A program made the position numbers and the translations under genes. Of a stretch of 35,064 nt of DNA, positions 7,636 to 15,587 are shown piece after piece. The DNA comes from an uncultured Eubacteriales bacterium. GTDB taxonomy: Bacteria; Bacillota; Clostridia; Christensenellales; Aristaeellaceae. The notes beneath the pieces are model-generated. The model searched no databases. It had not been told where the DNA came from and worked only from the letters and a program-made list of their open reading frames with translations. The stretch covers positions 1 through 35,064 of the forward strand of contig CADAKE010000010.1 in NCBI GenBank assembly GCA_902788445.1. The letters run 5' to 3'. Positions within the stretch are counted from its first letter, which is position 1, and each line of letters opens with the position of its first letter.

Positions 7636-8697
7636 TTACAAGCTCAGCCTTTGCAGCTTTTCGGCCTGCTCCTTCATGGTGAGGGCGTCGATGATTTCGT
7701 CCAGGTCGCCGTCCAGGATGGCGTCGATCTTGTACAGCGTCAGGTCGGCCCGGTGGTCGGTGACGCGGCCCTGGGGAAAATTGTAGGTGCGGATGCGCTC
7801 GTTGCGTTCGCCGCTGCCCACCTGGGCCTTGCGGTTTTGGGCGTAGGCGGCGTCCTTTTCCGCGCGGTAGAGGTCATACAGCCGGGACGCCAGCACCTTC
7901 ATGGCCTTCTCTTTATTCTTCAATTGGCTCTTTTCGTCCTGGCAGGTCACCACCAGGCCGGTGGGCAGGTGCGTGATGCGCACAGCGGAGTCGGTGCGGT
8001 TGATGTACTGGCCGCCGTGGCCGGAGGCGCGGTAGGTGTCGATGCGCAAATCTTCCTGCTTGATTTCCACTTCCACGTCCTCCGCCTCGGGCAGCACGGC
8101 CACGGTGGCCGTGGAGGTGTGGATGCGTCCGCCCGCTTCGGTGACGGGCACGCGCTGGATGCGGTGCACGCCGGATTCGAACTTCATCCGGGAAAACGCA
8201 CCGACGCCGTTCAGGGTGAACACCGCTTCCTTGATGCCTTTGAGCTCCGTGGTGGAAATGTCTACCGGCTCAAACTGAAAGCCCTTGCGCTCGGCGTAGC
8301 GCTGGTACATGCGAAGCAGCAGAGCGGCGAACAGCGCCGCCTCGTCCCCGCCCGCGCCGGGGCGGATTTCCATCACCACGCTTCGGTCGTCGTTCGGGTC
8401 GTGGGGAATGAGGAACAGGCGCAGTTTATTTCTTTCTTCCTCCTCGCGGGGCAAAAGCTCCTTTAATTCTTCCTCCGCCATGTCCCGGAAATCAGGGTCG
8501 TCCCGCATTTCTTTTGCCTGGTCGATCTGCGCCAGCAGCTGCCTGTACGCCCGCCAGGCGTTCACCGCGGGCTCCAGCTGACGCATTTCTTTCAGCATCG
8601 CCTGCCACTTGGGCACGTCGGCAATGATCTCCGGCTGCGCCGTGGCGATGGTCAATTCCTCCAACCGGCCCTCCATGGCCTCAAACTGTGATTCCAA
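7636..8697 (-). CDS. prfA: Peptide chain release factor 1 (RF1)
   Basis: RF1 recognises UAA and UAG in the ribosomal A site and triggers peptide release. From the TTG at 8697 the protein has 353 aa, normal for RF1; this start has GGAGGGG 8 bases upstream, whereas the in-frame ATG at 8739 has none and would add 14 unrelated residues. The catalytic GGQ is in [13 protein letters not shown] (about 228-230), the codon-recognition tripeptide is PVT (about 184-186) in [14 protein letters not shown], and the acidic coiled-coil N-terminal domain is complete. PrmC, the usual partner that methylates the GGQ glutamine, is not in this window. A heptamer repeat element lies between it and the upstream diguanylate cyclase gene. 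Confidence 0.95.
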   Translation of the reverse strand: MESQFEAMEGRLEELTIATAQPEIIADVPKWQAMLKEMRQLEPAVNAWRAYRQLLAQIDQAKEMRDDPDFRDMAEEELKELLPREEEERNKLRLFLIPHDPNDDRSVVMEIRPGAGGDEAALFAALLLRMYQRYAERKGFQFEPVDISTTELKGIKEAVFTLNGVGAFSRMKFESGVHRIQRVPVTEAGGRIHTSTATVAVLPEAEDVEVEIKQEDLRIDTYRASGHGGQYINRTDSAVRITHLPTGLVVTCQDEKSQLKNKEKAMKVLASRLYDLYRAEKDAAYAQNRKAQVGSGERNERIRTYNFPQGRVTDHRADLTLYKIDAILDGDLDEIIDALTMKEQAEKLQRLSL

Positions 8698-8780
8698 ATC
8701 GCTTTCCCCTCCGGTTAGCAACGAATGCCTTCCCGGCAACGGGAAGGCATGGTTTTGCTGATTGTTTAATCGTCGTAATT

Positions 8781-8954
8781 GTTCAGTCGCTTACCGAATA
8801 AGAACTCCATGCCAGAGAGGAGTTAGGAGAGAGGAGATGAAAGAATGACTATGCGTTTTATTGGCTGCATCGACTTGCGCTTTTATATCTGACGCTATCA
8901 ATCTTCTATCTCCTAACTCCTATCTGATTCGTGCTCTTTTAAGTGCGACTGAAC
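8781..8954. repeat. Heptamer inverted-repeat element 1 (GGAGTTA type)
   Basis: Outer arms GTTCAGTCGC (8781-8790) and GCGACTGAAC (8945-8954) are perfect inverted repeats. Inside them are inverted tandem heptamers: AGAGGAG TTAGGAG AGAGGAG on the left (8816-8836), and on the right (8899-8926) the complement of ATAGGAG TTAGGAG ATAGAAG. About 60 bases of unrelated sequence separate the arms. It begins 12 bases 3' of the diguanylate cyclase stop codon and fills most of the 269-base gap before prfA. Confidence 0.8.
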
Positions 8955-8966
8955 AGATACAAATCG

Positions 8967-10013
8967 TCATTCCTTTTCCAGCTGATGCGCCAGCATCAGG
9001 CCCAGTACATACACGGCGGCGATTTCCTCATCCTGCCACAGCCGCATCGTATGCGCCTCGGGGCATACCACCAGATAGCCAAATTCCGGCCGCCGCCGAT
9101 CCACCTGCATGATCAGCGCCGACTCCATGCCGATGCTTTTCAGCGCGGTGCACAGCGGCCTGTTCAGGTGGTACAGTTCGTTAAAATTCGTGGCGGCATA
9201 GATGCCGTTCTCAAGCACCTGGCCTACGTCGGGGAAGCGGCCCAGCGTTTCCCCGGTCTGCATGTCGGTCATCACGTTCTGGCCGTCGATCCACAGGAGC
9301 TTTTGCATTCGCAGGTTATCCTGCGCGCCCAGGAACGCCCAACTCAGCTTTTCGCGGATCGTTCCTTCCCCTTCAAAGCTCGCTTCCATTTCCCGGAAGG
9401 CGGCATAGAGGCTGCGTTTGGTCAGCTTGGGAATTTCCAGATGCGCGTGCTTGGCCGCGACGTAGATGATGTAGCAGTTGCGGCCCTTGGATTTGCCGCG
9501 GTACAGCGCCTTGTCGATCGTGGCGAACAGCGTGTCGAAATCCCGCGCGTTGTCCGGAAACGCCGCGCTGCCGACGGTGGCGGTGATGAAGGGCCGAACC
9601 CCGTTCACCTCCACCTCTTTGCGGAGCACGCCGCGCGGCCCGTAAATTTCGTCAAACAGGTCGTGAATGTCGCCGTAAGCGTTGCTCTTGAAATAGACCG
9701 CCAGGAACTCGTCCCCACCGAAGCGGCCCACAATGCCGTCTTTTCCGAAGAATTCCCGCGCGCTGTTTCCCACGTAGGCCAGCACGCCGTCGCCGGTCTT
9801 ATGGCCGTAATTGTCGTTGACGTCCTTGAAGTTGTCCAGGTCGATCATGGCCAGGGTGAAGGGTACGCCGTCGTCGATGAGCGCGTGAATAAAGCCGAGC
9901 ATGAACGGCCGCGCGATCACACCGGTCAGCGCGTCGTGCAGCGCGGCGGCCCCGACAGTCTCCAATTGTTTTTGAAAGTAGGGATACGTGGACAGTTTGT
10001 TCACGCTGTACAT
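8967..10013 (-). CDS. GGDEF-domain diguanylate cyclase, soluble, with C-terminal GAF-like region
   Basis: The protein (about 348 aa; GTG at 10022 is an alternative start) has a GGDEF domain at residues about 25-185, with HDALTGVIARPF, the metal-binding DLDNFKDVNDNYGH and the active-site FGGDEF. It should make c-di-GMP from GTP. The RxxD inhibitory site normally 5 residues before GGDEF is absent (FGKD), so product feedback is probably weak. No membrane segment is present. The C-terminal part (about 200-345) is probably a GAF-like sensor; that call is weaker. The GGDEF-first, sensor-last order is less common than the reverse. It has its own promoter and is separated from prfA by a repeat element. 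Confidence 0.88.
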   Translation of the reverse strand: MYSVNKLSTYPYFQKQLETVGAAALHDALTGVIARPFMLGFIHALIDDGVPFTLAMIDLDNFKDVNDNYGHKTGDGVLAYVGNSAREFFGKDGIVGRFGGDEFLAVYFKSNAYGDIHDLFDEIYGPRGVLRKEVEVNGVRPFITATVGSAAFPDNARDFDTLFATIDKALYRGKSKGRNCYIIYVAAKHAHLEIPKLTKRSLYAAFREMEASFEGEGTIREKLSWAFLGAQDNLRMQKLLWIDGQNVMTDMQTGETLGRFPDVGQVLENGIYAATNFNELYHLNRPLCTALKSIGMESALIMQVDRRRPEFGYLVVCPEAHTMRLWQDEEIAAVYVLGLMLAHQLEKE

Positions 10014-10049
10014 CCGCTTCACCAGCTTCCATGTGGAAGTTTTGCCTAT

Positions 10050-10078
10050 ATCATAACAGAAAGTACCAAAATATGCAA
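10050..10078 (-). promoter_or_regulatory. Sigma-A promoter of the diguanylate cyclase gene
   Basis: Read on the minus strand, TTGCAT (10073-10078) and TATGAT (10050-10055) are separated by 17 bases, about 40 bases upstream of the start codon. This makes the GGDEF gene an independent unit from the HD-domain gene upstream. Confidence 0.7.
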
Positions 10079-10103
10079 GCGGTTCAGATGGCAGAATAAA
10101 AGA

Positions 10104-10661
10104 TCAGTCGACGTTCTCGCTTTCGCGCATGGCCAGGATGGTTTTGTCGATCAGGGTATCCAAATCCCACCCCAGCATTTCCGCGCCGCGCTGGATCACC
10201 TCGCGGTCGCAGCCAGCGGCGAAGCGCTTGTCCTTGAATTTCTTTTTGACGGACTTCACTTCCAGGTCGTCCACCGACTTGGAGGGACGCATCACCGCCA
10301 CGGCCCCGATGAGGCCAGTCAGTTCGTCCACGGCGTAAAGCACCTTTTCCATTTCCAATTCGGGCTTCACGTCCACGGTCAGGCCGTAGCCATGACTGGC
10401 GGTGGCGTGGACGACGCGCTCGTCAATGCCCTTTTCCCGCATGATTTCCTGGCTCTTGAGGCAATGCTGCTCGGGGTAAAGCTCAAAGTCCAGGTCGTGC
10501 AGGATGCCGACGGTTTCCCAAAAATCCTTTTCCTCGCCATAGCCCAATTGCTCCGCGAACCAGCGCATACAGTCGCCCACAATGCGTCCGTGCTTCAAAT
10601 GAAAATCGCCCTGGTTATATTCCCGCAATAAAGTGTACGCTTCCTCCGGCGTGGGAATCAT
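10104..10661 (-). CDS. HD-domain phosphohydrolase family protein
   Basis: This 185-aa protein has the HD superfamily metal ligands: an early His (His21 or His24 in FHLKHGR), the HD pair in GILHDLDFE (55-56), a later SHGYG His and a VDELTG Asp. Such small HDIG-type proteins are metal-dependent phosphohydrolases of nucleotides or related phosphates; the substrate cannot be told from sequence. The ATG is preceded by GGGAGG with an 8-base spacing. It follows mnmM by 15 bases on the same strand and is the last gene of that operon. Confidence 0.82.
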   Translation of the reverse strand: MIPTPEEAYTLLREYNQGDFHLKHGRIVGDCMRWFAEQLGYGEEKDFWETVGILHDLDFELYPEQHCLKSQEIMREKGIDERVVHATASHGYGLTVDVKPELEMEKVLYAVDELTGLIGAVAVMRPSKSVDDLEVKSVKKKFKDKRFAAGCDREVIQRGAEMLGWDLDTLIDKTILAMRESENVD

Positions 10662-10676
10662 TTGTTCGTCCTCCCG

Positions 10677-11243
10677 TCATTGCCGCTGAACCGCGAAGCA
10701 CTCCGGCGCTCCCGGCCCGGCGTTCAAAAATTTGTGCCATAACACATTATATGCCTGCGGCGGCAAATTGGCAAGCATTTCCATGAGCGCCTGCCGCTCC
10801 CGGTCGCCCTCCGCGTGGCCGGGATAGGCGCAGATGACCAGCACGCCCAGCGGCTTTAATAATTTCAGCGCGCTGTCCACCGCCCGGCGCGTGGTTTCCC
10901 AATGGGTGGTGACGCTGTGGTCGCCGCCGGGGAGCCAGCCCAGGTTGAACACGACAGCGGAAACGGGTTCCTTCACCTGCTCCGCCATCTGCTCATGGCC
11001 CAGGCAGAAGAGCGCGGCGCGGCCGAGTACCCCGGCTTCGGCTAAGCGCTGCCGGGTATTTTCGACGGCCTGCGGCTGTACGTCAAAGGCGTATACCCTG
11101 CCCGCTTCACCGACCAGTTCGCAAAGGAACAGCGTGTCGTAGCCGTTGCCCATCGTGGCGTCCACCACTGCGTCGCCCGGCGCGACGGCCTGCCGCAGAA
11201 TGTCCGCCGCCAGATACCGCGCGGATTTCAATACATATGCCAT
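10677..11243 (-). CDS. mnmM: tRNA wobble-uridine methyltransferase MnmM (YtqB family)
   Basis: A 188-aa class I SAM-dependent methyltransferase with glycine motif DATMGNGYDTLFL (28-40), the acidic VYAFDVQ strand and the family signature FNLGWLPGGDH (about 99-109). YtqB/MnmM of Bacillus methylates the aminomethyl group of nm5s2U34 in tRNA; the annotation here rests on the family signature and length. The C-terminus (NVLWHKFLNAGPGAPECF) also fits. GGAG precedes the ATG. It is in the same-direction gene run with the P-loop kinase upstream and the HD gene 15 bases downstream. Confidence 0.85.
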   Translation of the reverse strand: MAYVLKSARYLAADILRQAVAPGDAVVDATMGNGYDTLFLCELVGEAGRVYAFDVQPQAVENTRQRLAEAGVLGRAALFCLGHEQMAEQVKEPVSAVVFNLGWLPGGDHSVTTHWETTRRAVDSALKLLKPLGVLVICAYPGHAEGDRERQALMEMLANLPPQAYNVLWHKFLNAGPGAPECFAVQRQ

Positions 11244-11294
11244 CGTACATCGCTCCAGATCAGTAATCAGGAAAGGAAAAAGCGCGGGCTGCCT

Positions 11295-11768
11295 TTACCG
11301 GATGATATGCCAATCCCGCGTTTCCTCCGCGCCGGGCGTTTCAAACCGCCGGACGCATTTTTGCAGCAGCCCTTCATCCACAAAATAATCGGAAGGGCCG
11401 GGCGCGGCATTGCGGCGGGCGATGTTTTCCCGCCAGCGGGCGTCTGAAATATTCAGGTAATACCAGCCAAACGCGATCCCTCTGTCGGCAAAATAAGCGC
11501 TCGTTTCCGCCCGCTCCGCCTGTTGCCAGAAGCCCCAGTCGAGAATCACGTCCGCTCCGCAGGCGACGATGTCCGCCGTCTTTCGCAGCAGGAACGCCTT
11601 GACCTTTTCGGACACGGCGGCATAGGCCGCGTCGCCCTCGGGCTGGGGAAAGAGCGTCATGATTTCGTCGCAGGACAGGATCACGGCGTTTTTTTCCCGC
11701 GCCAGCTTCCGGGCGAAGGTCGATTTCCCGGCGCAGATTTTTCCGCAGATGAGATGGACGGCGGCCAC
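11295..11768 (-). CDS. P-loop kinase, AAA_33/zeta-like, substrate unknown
   Basis: This 157-aa protein has Walker A GKICAGKST (9-17), an Asp-bearing strand VILSCDEIM in the position of a kinase acceptor/base, and a VILDWGFW strand (about 74-81). A late Arg-rich lid (ARWRENIARRN) completes a compact nucleoside-kinase-like fold. Relatives include small ATP-dependent phosphotransferases of the chloramphenicol phosphotransferase/zeta type; the substrate is unknown. It starts at GTG 11768, 2 bases after the uracil-DNA glycosylase stop, with AAAGGAG inside the upstream gene, so translation is coupled. Confidence 0.8.
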   Translation of the reverse strand: MAAVHLICGKICAGKSTFARKLAREKNAVILSCDEIMTLFPQPEGDAAYAAVSEKVKAFLLRKTADIVACGADVILDWGFWQQAERAETSAYFADRGIAFGWYYLNISDARWRENIARRNAAPGPSDYFVDEGLLQKCVRRFETPGAEETRDWHIIR

Positions 11769-11770
11769 GC

Positions 11771-12361
11771 TCAGGCTCCTTTCGTGCTTTGCAGCGCCTC
11801 GGCCAGCGTGAGAACGTCCTGCTCATAGACGGGCGCCAGCGCGCGGCGGTAGATGATGGAAGCGGGATGGTATAAGGCGAACAGCGGGATTCCGGCCTTG
11901 CTGGCCAGCCATTGGCCATGGCAGTCGCCCACGGTGTTTTTGGCTTCGGTAAGCGCCTTGAGCGGCACATTGCCCAGCGTGACCAACGCCCGGGGATGCA
12001 CCGCCTGAATCTCCCGAAGCAGCCAGGGCGTGAACAGGGACAGTTCCTCCTTGTTCGGCGCGCGGTTCCGGGTGCGTCCGGTAGGGCCGATTTCCGTGGG
12101 GCGGATCTTCACCGCGTTGGACACGAAAATGTCCTCCCTGTTCAGCCGGGCCAGGGTCAAAAACTCATCCAGGTTTTTGCCTGCCTTGCCCACGAAGGGG
12201 CGGCGCTTGATGACCTCCGTTTCGCCCGGCGCTTCCCCGATGAGCATGAGGGCAGGGCTGTTTTCCCGGCCCTCGCCCAGCACCAGCGTTTTATCCTCTC
12301 CCGGCCAGAGGGGCTTGAAAAAAGCCAGCATTTCCTGATAGACGGACTGAAGAGAAGTCAT
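11771..12361 (-). CDS. Uracil-DNA glycosylase superfamily protein without Fe-S cysteines
   Basis: This 196-aa protein has the UDG superfamily motifs IGEAPGETE (about 41-49) and YHPASIIY, so it probably removes uracil from DNA. It resembles family 4 UDG but lacks the four [4Fe-4S] cysteines: there is no N-terminal CxxC, and the NxVKC position of its paralogue at 12514-13080 reads NAVKI (Ile86). The stabilising cluster has therefore been lost or was never present. A basic IKRRPFVGKAG segment follows motif 1. It is followed directly by the kinase gene and separated from the upstream paralogue by a 152-base gap containing a repeat element. Confidence 0.85.
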   Translation of the reverse strand: MTSLQSVYQEMLAFFKPLWPGEDKTLVLGEGRENSPALMLIGEAPGETEVIKRRPFVGKAGKNLDEFLTLARLNREDIFVSNAVKIRPTEIGPTGRTRNRAPNKEELSLFTPWLLREIQAVHPRALVTLGNVPLKALTEAKNTVGDCHGQWLASKAGIPLFALYHPASIIYRRALAPVYEQDVLTLAEALQSTKGA

Positions 12362-12397
12362 GACATACCTCGCGGACGATGTGATGTTGCAGGGGCC

Positions 12398-12523
12398 TTA
12401 CGTGATGAAAGGCAATAGGCATTAGGAAAGAAGAACAAAAGCAGCACTTTGAAGCGGCATTGTTGAACATGATTTACTATTGCCTATTGCCTACTGCCTA
12501 TTGCCTTGATCACTTAAAGCGCC
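12398..12523. repeat. Heptamer inverted-repeat element 2 (GGCAATA type)
   Basis: Left arm TTACGTGATGAAAGGCAATA then GGCATTA (12398-12425); right arm (12478-12523) is the complement of TTAAGTGATCAAGGCAATA, GGCAGTA, GGCAATA, GGCAATA. Units are 7 bases long. The outer part of the right arm contains the stop codon of the upstream uracil-DNA glycosylase (12514-12516), so the element overlaps the 3' end of that gene. Confidence 0.82.
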
Positions 12524-13080
12524 CTTTCAAAAGCCCCCAGTTTTTCCCTGACCGCCTGCAAATCGTGCCAGGCGTCGCGCTTCTTGGTTTCGTCCCGCAG
12601 GAGCGCGGCGGGGTGATAGGTGGGCATGAACCACACGCCCTTCTTTTCCACCCATTGGCCACGGTCGCGGGTGATGCGGATATGGTCGCCCAGCACCGCG
12701 CGGGCCGCGGTGGCGCCCAGGAGCAGCACCACTTTGGGCTTGACCAGCGCGAACTGCGCCCGGAGATAGGGCAGGCAGGCCGCGGTTTCCTCCGGCGTGG
12801 GCACGCGGTTCTGCGGCGGGCGGCACTTGACCACGTTGCAGATATACACCTGCTCCCGGGTGAAGCCAATGGCGGCCAGCATCTTTGTCAGTAGCTGCCC
12901 CGCCGCGCCCACAAAGGCCAGCCCCTGCAAATCCTCGTCCGCGCCGGGGCCCTCGCCGATCAGCATCAGGTCGGCATTGCCGTCGCCCTGACCCGGCACT
13001 TTGTTGTGGATACGCTGGCACAGGCCGCACTTTTCACACGCCCTGATTTCTTCATGCAGGGAATCCCAGGAAACCTCCAT
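12514..13080 (-). CDS. Family 4 uracil-DNA glycosylase with [4Fe-4S] cluster
   Basis: This 188-aa protein carries the family 4 UDG pattern: cluster cysteines Cys15, Cys18, Cys86 and Cys102, motif 1 IGEGPGADED (41-50), the conserved YICNVVKCRPPQNR block and motif 2 YHPAALLR. It excises uracil from DNA in base-excision repair. A strong AAAGGAGG precedes the ATG. The small membrane-protein gene lies 50 bases upstream. The stop codon falls inside heptamer element 2, suggesting that the element inserted at, or reshaped, the gene's extreme 3' end. Confidence 0.93.
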   Translation of the reverse strand: MEVSWDSLHEEIRACEKCGLCQRIHNKVPGQGDGNADLMLIGEGPGADEDLQGLAFVGAAGQLLTKMLAAIGFTREQVYICNVVKCRPPQNRVPTPEETAACLPYLRAQFALVKPKVVLLLGATAARAVLGDHIRITRDRGQWVEKKGVWFMPTYHPAALLRDETKKRDAWHDLQAVREKLGAFERAL

Positions 13081-13130
13081 GGCCGCGCCTCCTTTAGTCT
13101 GCCGGGCAATCCGGGGAAATATGCGCCGCG

Positions 13131-13352
13131 CTATTGCAGCCGGGTTCTCAGGACGGAGAAGGTGCCAGCCACGTCCTCGGACAGCCAGGAAATGAGGCTG
13201 AACAGCAGCGCCAGCAGCACAAAAATGCAGATCATGCCCAGCACGACGCCCAGAAAATCCAGCATCTTGTAGACCAGGCTGAACCGTTCGCGCCGCTCTT
13301 CACGCTTCCATTTCAGGCGCTGTTCGTATTCCTGACGGCTTTGCTGCGACAT
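13131..13352 (-). CDS. Small single-span membrane protein, unknown
   Basis: A 73-aa protein with a highly charged basic N-terminus (QEYEQRLKWKREERRERF) and one hydrophobic helix (about residues 32-54), preceded by GAGGAGG. No family is recognised. Positive-inside topology would leave the long basic N-terminus in the cytoplasm. It precedes the family 4 uracil-DNA glycosylase by 50 bases on the same strand. Confidence 0.7.
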   Translation of the reverse strand: MSQQSRQEYEQRLKWKREERRERFSLVYKMLDFLGVVLGMICIFVLLALLFSLISWLSEDVAGTFSVLRTRLQ

Positions 13353-13404
13353 GCGAACGCCTCCTCTTTTTGGTGATTGCTTGGGGATTGTGGTTTGTGG
13401 GATG

Positions 13405-13555
13405 CCTTAAGTTAAGATAGGAGTTAGGAGAGAGGAGATAGGAGATTGATTGTGTCTTTCAAACACATCGCAAGCACAAGGTTCGTTTGATAGAAGTATA
13501 TTTATCTCCTATCTTCTATCTCCTAACTCCTATCTTGAGGATTAAAAGCGTCCTT
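13405..13555. repeat. Heptamer inverted-repeat element 3 (GGAGATA type)
   Basis: Left arm heptamers ATAGGAG TTAGGAG AGAGGAG ATAGGAG (from 13416) and, on the right arm (13503-13536), the complement of ATAGGAG TTAGGAG ATAGAAG ATAGGAG. The core is unrelated to the other copies. It starts about 17 bases 3' of the trmL stop and ends with AAAGCGTCC, the complement of a GGACGCTTT motif that recurs at the edges of other heptamer elements. Confidence 0.82.
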
Positions 13556-13571
13556 TCGTCTCTTGACCGCT

Positions 13572-14087
13572 TCACACATAGTCCATCCACGGGGCGGCTT
13601 CGTCCTGCCGTCCGGTCAACTGGCCTTCCGCGGAAAGGTTGGGGAAGCCCTGCTGCCGCAGCGCTTCATAGACGATGATCGCCACGGAATTCGCCAGGTT
13701 CAGCGAACGCGCGTCGGGCCGCATGGGAATGCGCACGCAGCGGTCATACACCCGTTGCAGCAGCGATTCCGGCAGGCCCTTGGTTTCACAGCCGAACACC
13801 AGAAAATCGTCGGTTCCGTACCGCGCCTCGGTGTAGGCGCGGGGCGCTTTCGTGGACGCGAAATGATACTGCGCGGCCGGATACTTTTCCATCAGCGCTT
13901 CAAAGCTCGGCAGCACCTGGATATCCACCATCGAAAAATAATCCAGCCCTGCGCGCTTCATATACTTGTCCGCCAGTTGGAAGCCCAGCGGCTCGATCAG
14001 GATCAACCCGGTGCGCGTGGCGGCGCAGGTGCGGGCGATGTTGCCGGTGTTCTGCGGAATCTCCGGCGCGTATAATACGACATGCAT
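13572..14087 (-). CDS. trmL: tRNA (cytidine/uridine-34 2'-O)-methyltransferase TrmL
   Basis: A 171-aa SPOUT-class methyltransferase of near-minimal length. The N-terminal NTGNIARTC motif (13-21), the FGCETKGLP knot strand and the IPMRPDARSLNLANSVAI motif (about 120-137) are diagnostic of TrmL, which 2'-O-methylates the wobble base of tRNA-Leu isoacceptors. AGGGG precedes the ATG. The gene lies 16 bases after the dehydrogenase-domain gene and just upstream of heptamer element 3. Confidence 0.93.
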   Translation of the reverse strand: MHVVLYAPEIPQNTGNIARTCAATRTGLILIEPLGFQLADKYMKRAGLDYFSMVDIQVLPSFEALMEKYPAAQYHFASTKAPRAYTEARYGTDDFLVFGCETKGLPESLLQRVYDRCVRIPMRPDARSLNLANSVAIIVYEALRQQGFPNLSAEGQLTGRQDEAAPWMDYV

Positions 14088-14103
14088 AGCGGTTTCCCCT
14101 CAA

Positions 14104-14787
14104 TTATTCGTGGTGCTTCCAAGCCTTTGCCAATGCGTCCAGCAGGCCCAGCAATTGCAGATCCCGCAGCTGATCGGTCAGCAAATCCTCCAGGCCGGGG
14201 ATTTCGCGCAAATCCTCATCCCAGATGGCCCGGTCGCTCAGCGCGGCGTAGGCCAGGGATTCCGGAGCCATATCGCAGGACAGGCTGGAAAAGGAAGCTA
14301 AGATTTCTTCATCCTCGCTGACGAAGCAGCGCTCCCCGTTTTTCAGGATGGCGTACCGTCCGTCGCTCTCCTGCCGCGTGCCGGCAAAGAGCATGATCAG
14401 CGCGGCCAGGCTCATGCACAGACAGGGCGGCAGGTGTCCGTCCCGTTCTTCGTAGTCCTTCAGGATGGGCAGGGCCTGGCTTGCCCACGCGCGCACGGCG
14501 TTGGGCAGCAGGAAGGCCAGCGGCTGCGCGATGGACGGATTTTCCATCTCATTGCAGACCGCCATCGCTACCGGGTCGAGAATGTCCCGGTGCTCGCCCA
14601 GGCAGGGCATGATCTCATGCAGCAGAGTGTGGCCCAGGTAGGCCCGGAGGGTTTCATCCTTCATGCAGTCCCTTACCGTGTCCAGCCCCGCCAGCATCCC
14701 AACCGGCAAAAGGACGGACTGCAAACAGCCTTCCATCCGCGTCCGCGCGATCCGAATCCGCTCCTGCCGTTTTTCCTCAATGGTCAT
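14104..14787 (-). CDS. Free-standing C-terminal domain of mannitol dehydrogenase/tagaturonate reductase family
   Basis: This 227-aa protein resembles only the C-terminal helical domain of UxaB/mannitol dehydrogenase-type polyol oxidoreductases: a LAGLDTV block near residue 32, LHEIMPCLGEH, PILKDYEERDGHLPPCLCMSLAALIMLFAG and WDEDLREIPGLEDLL. The N-terminal NAD-binding Rossmann domain (about 200-250 residues) is absent, and the conserved N-G-x-H segment that should precede LAG is replaced by RMEGCLQS. No upstream remnant is present, since its own promoter and pgsA follow. It should not be an active dehydrogenase; it may be a regulatory or structural derivative or a decaying remnant, though the intact frame, promoter and RBS favour function. 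The family link is by motif similarity. Confidence 0.7.
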   Translation of the reverse strand: MTIEEKRQERIRIARTRMEGCLQSVLLPVGMLAGLDTVRDCMKDETLRAYLGHTLLHEIMPCLGEHRDILDPVAMAVCNEMENPSIAQPLAFLLPNAVRAWASQALPILKDYEERDGHLPPCLCMSLAALIMLFAGTRQESDGRYAILKNGERCFVSEDEEILASFSSLSCDMAPESLAYAALSDRAIWDEDLREIPGLEDLLTDQLRDLQLLGLLDALAKAWKHHE

Positions 14788-14819
14788 ATTCCCAAAGCCT
14801 CCCCGCGTCTTTCCCGATT

Positions 14820-14848
14820 ATTTTACCAAAGATTGCCCCGGCTGTAAA
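14820..14848 (-). promoter_or_regulatory. Sigma-A promoter of the dehydrogenase-domain gene and trmL operon
   Basis: On the minus strand TTTACA (14843-14848) and TAAAAT (14820-14825) are separated by 17 bases, about 33 bases upstream of the start codon. It diverges from the pgsA promoter in the same 206-base intergenic region. Confidence 0.65.
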
Positions 14849-14895
14849 GAAAACACTTCATCGTTTTTTCCTGTCAATTGCAGAAAACGCGCCCA

Positions 14896-14924
14896 TTGAA
14901 AAAAATACCGGATGGTGCTATAAT
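14896..14924 (+). promoter_or_regulatory. Sigma-A promoter of pgsA
   Basis: TTGAAA (14896-14901) and TATAAT (14919-14924) are separated by 17 bases, and TG at 14916-14917 makes an extended -10. It lies about 70 bases upstream of the pgsA start. Confidence 0.8.
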
Positions 14925-14993
14925 AGGATTCGGTCATGACGCCGCTTTTTGGCTTACTAATTTTTTGATTTTTCCGCAGGAGTTGACAACGCT

Positions 14994-15581
14994 TTGTCTA
15001 AGGAAAAGGAAAACATTTGGAACGTGCCAAACGTGCTCACCCTGATCCGTATGGCGCTGATTCCCGTTTACTGGGTTTTGATCCTGAACGACCATTTTTA
15101 TTGGGCGCTGGCCGTGTTCGCCATTGCCAGCCTGACGGACGTGGCGGACGGCTTCATCGCCCGGAAGTACAACCTGATTACCGATTTCGGCAAGCTGATG
15201 GACCCGCTGGCGGACAAGCTCATGTCCCTGAGCGTGATGCTGTCGCTGACGATCAAGGGCGTGCTGCCGCCGCTGGCCGTGATTCTGCTGTTCCTGAAGG
15301 AAGCCACCATGGTGGTGGGCGGGCTGATCCTGTACCGCAAGGAAGTGGTGGTCTATTCCGCGTGGATCGGCAAGCTGGCCCAGACGGTGGTGGTGTGCTC
15401 GCTGCTTTCCTGCTTCTTCCACGAATGGATTATAAAGCATTTGGGCTTCCCGCTGCATGTGTATCTGGTGTGGGCGGGCGTGGCGCTGACGCTGATCGCG
15501 CTGATTTATTATATTTCCATCGCCCTGCGGCTGAATCGGGAAGCCAACGCCAGAATTCAAAACGAAAACAAAAAAGCATAA
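14994..15581 (+). CDS. pgsA: CDP-diacylglycerol-glycerol-3-phosphate 3-phosphatidyltransferase
   Basis: PgsA makes phosphatidylglycerol phosphate, the committed step to anionic membrane lipids. The 195-aa protein contains the complete CDP-alcohol phosphotransferase signature D-x2-DG-x2-AR-x8-G-x3-D-x3-D at Asp49 to Asp74 (DVADGFIARK through GKLMDPLAD), within several membrane helices. The start is TTG 14994, with AGGAG at 14978-14982; no in-frame ATG fits as well. It converges on recO with only 6 bases between the stop codons, and its terminator lies inside recO. Confidence 0.93.
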   Translation: MSKEKENIWNVPNVLTLIRMALIPVYWVLILNDHFYWALAVFAIASLTDVADGFIARKYNLITDFGKLMDPLADKLMSLSVMLSLTIKGVLPPLAVILLFLKEATMVVGGLILYRKEVVVYSAWIGKLAQTVVVCSLLSCFFHEWIIKHLGFPLHVYLVWAGVALTLIALIYYISIALRLNREANARIQNENKKA

Positions 15582-15587
15582 GCAGGT

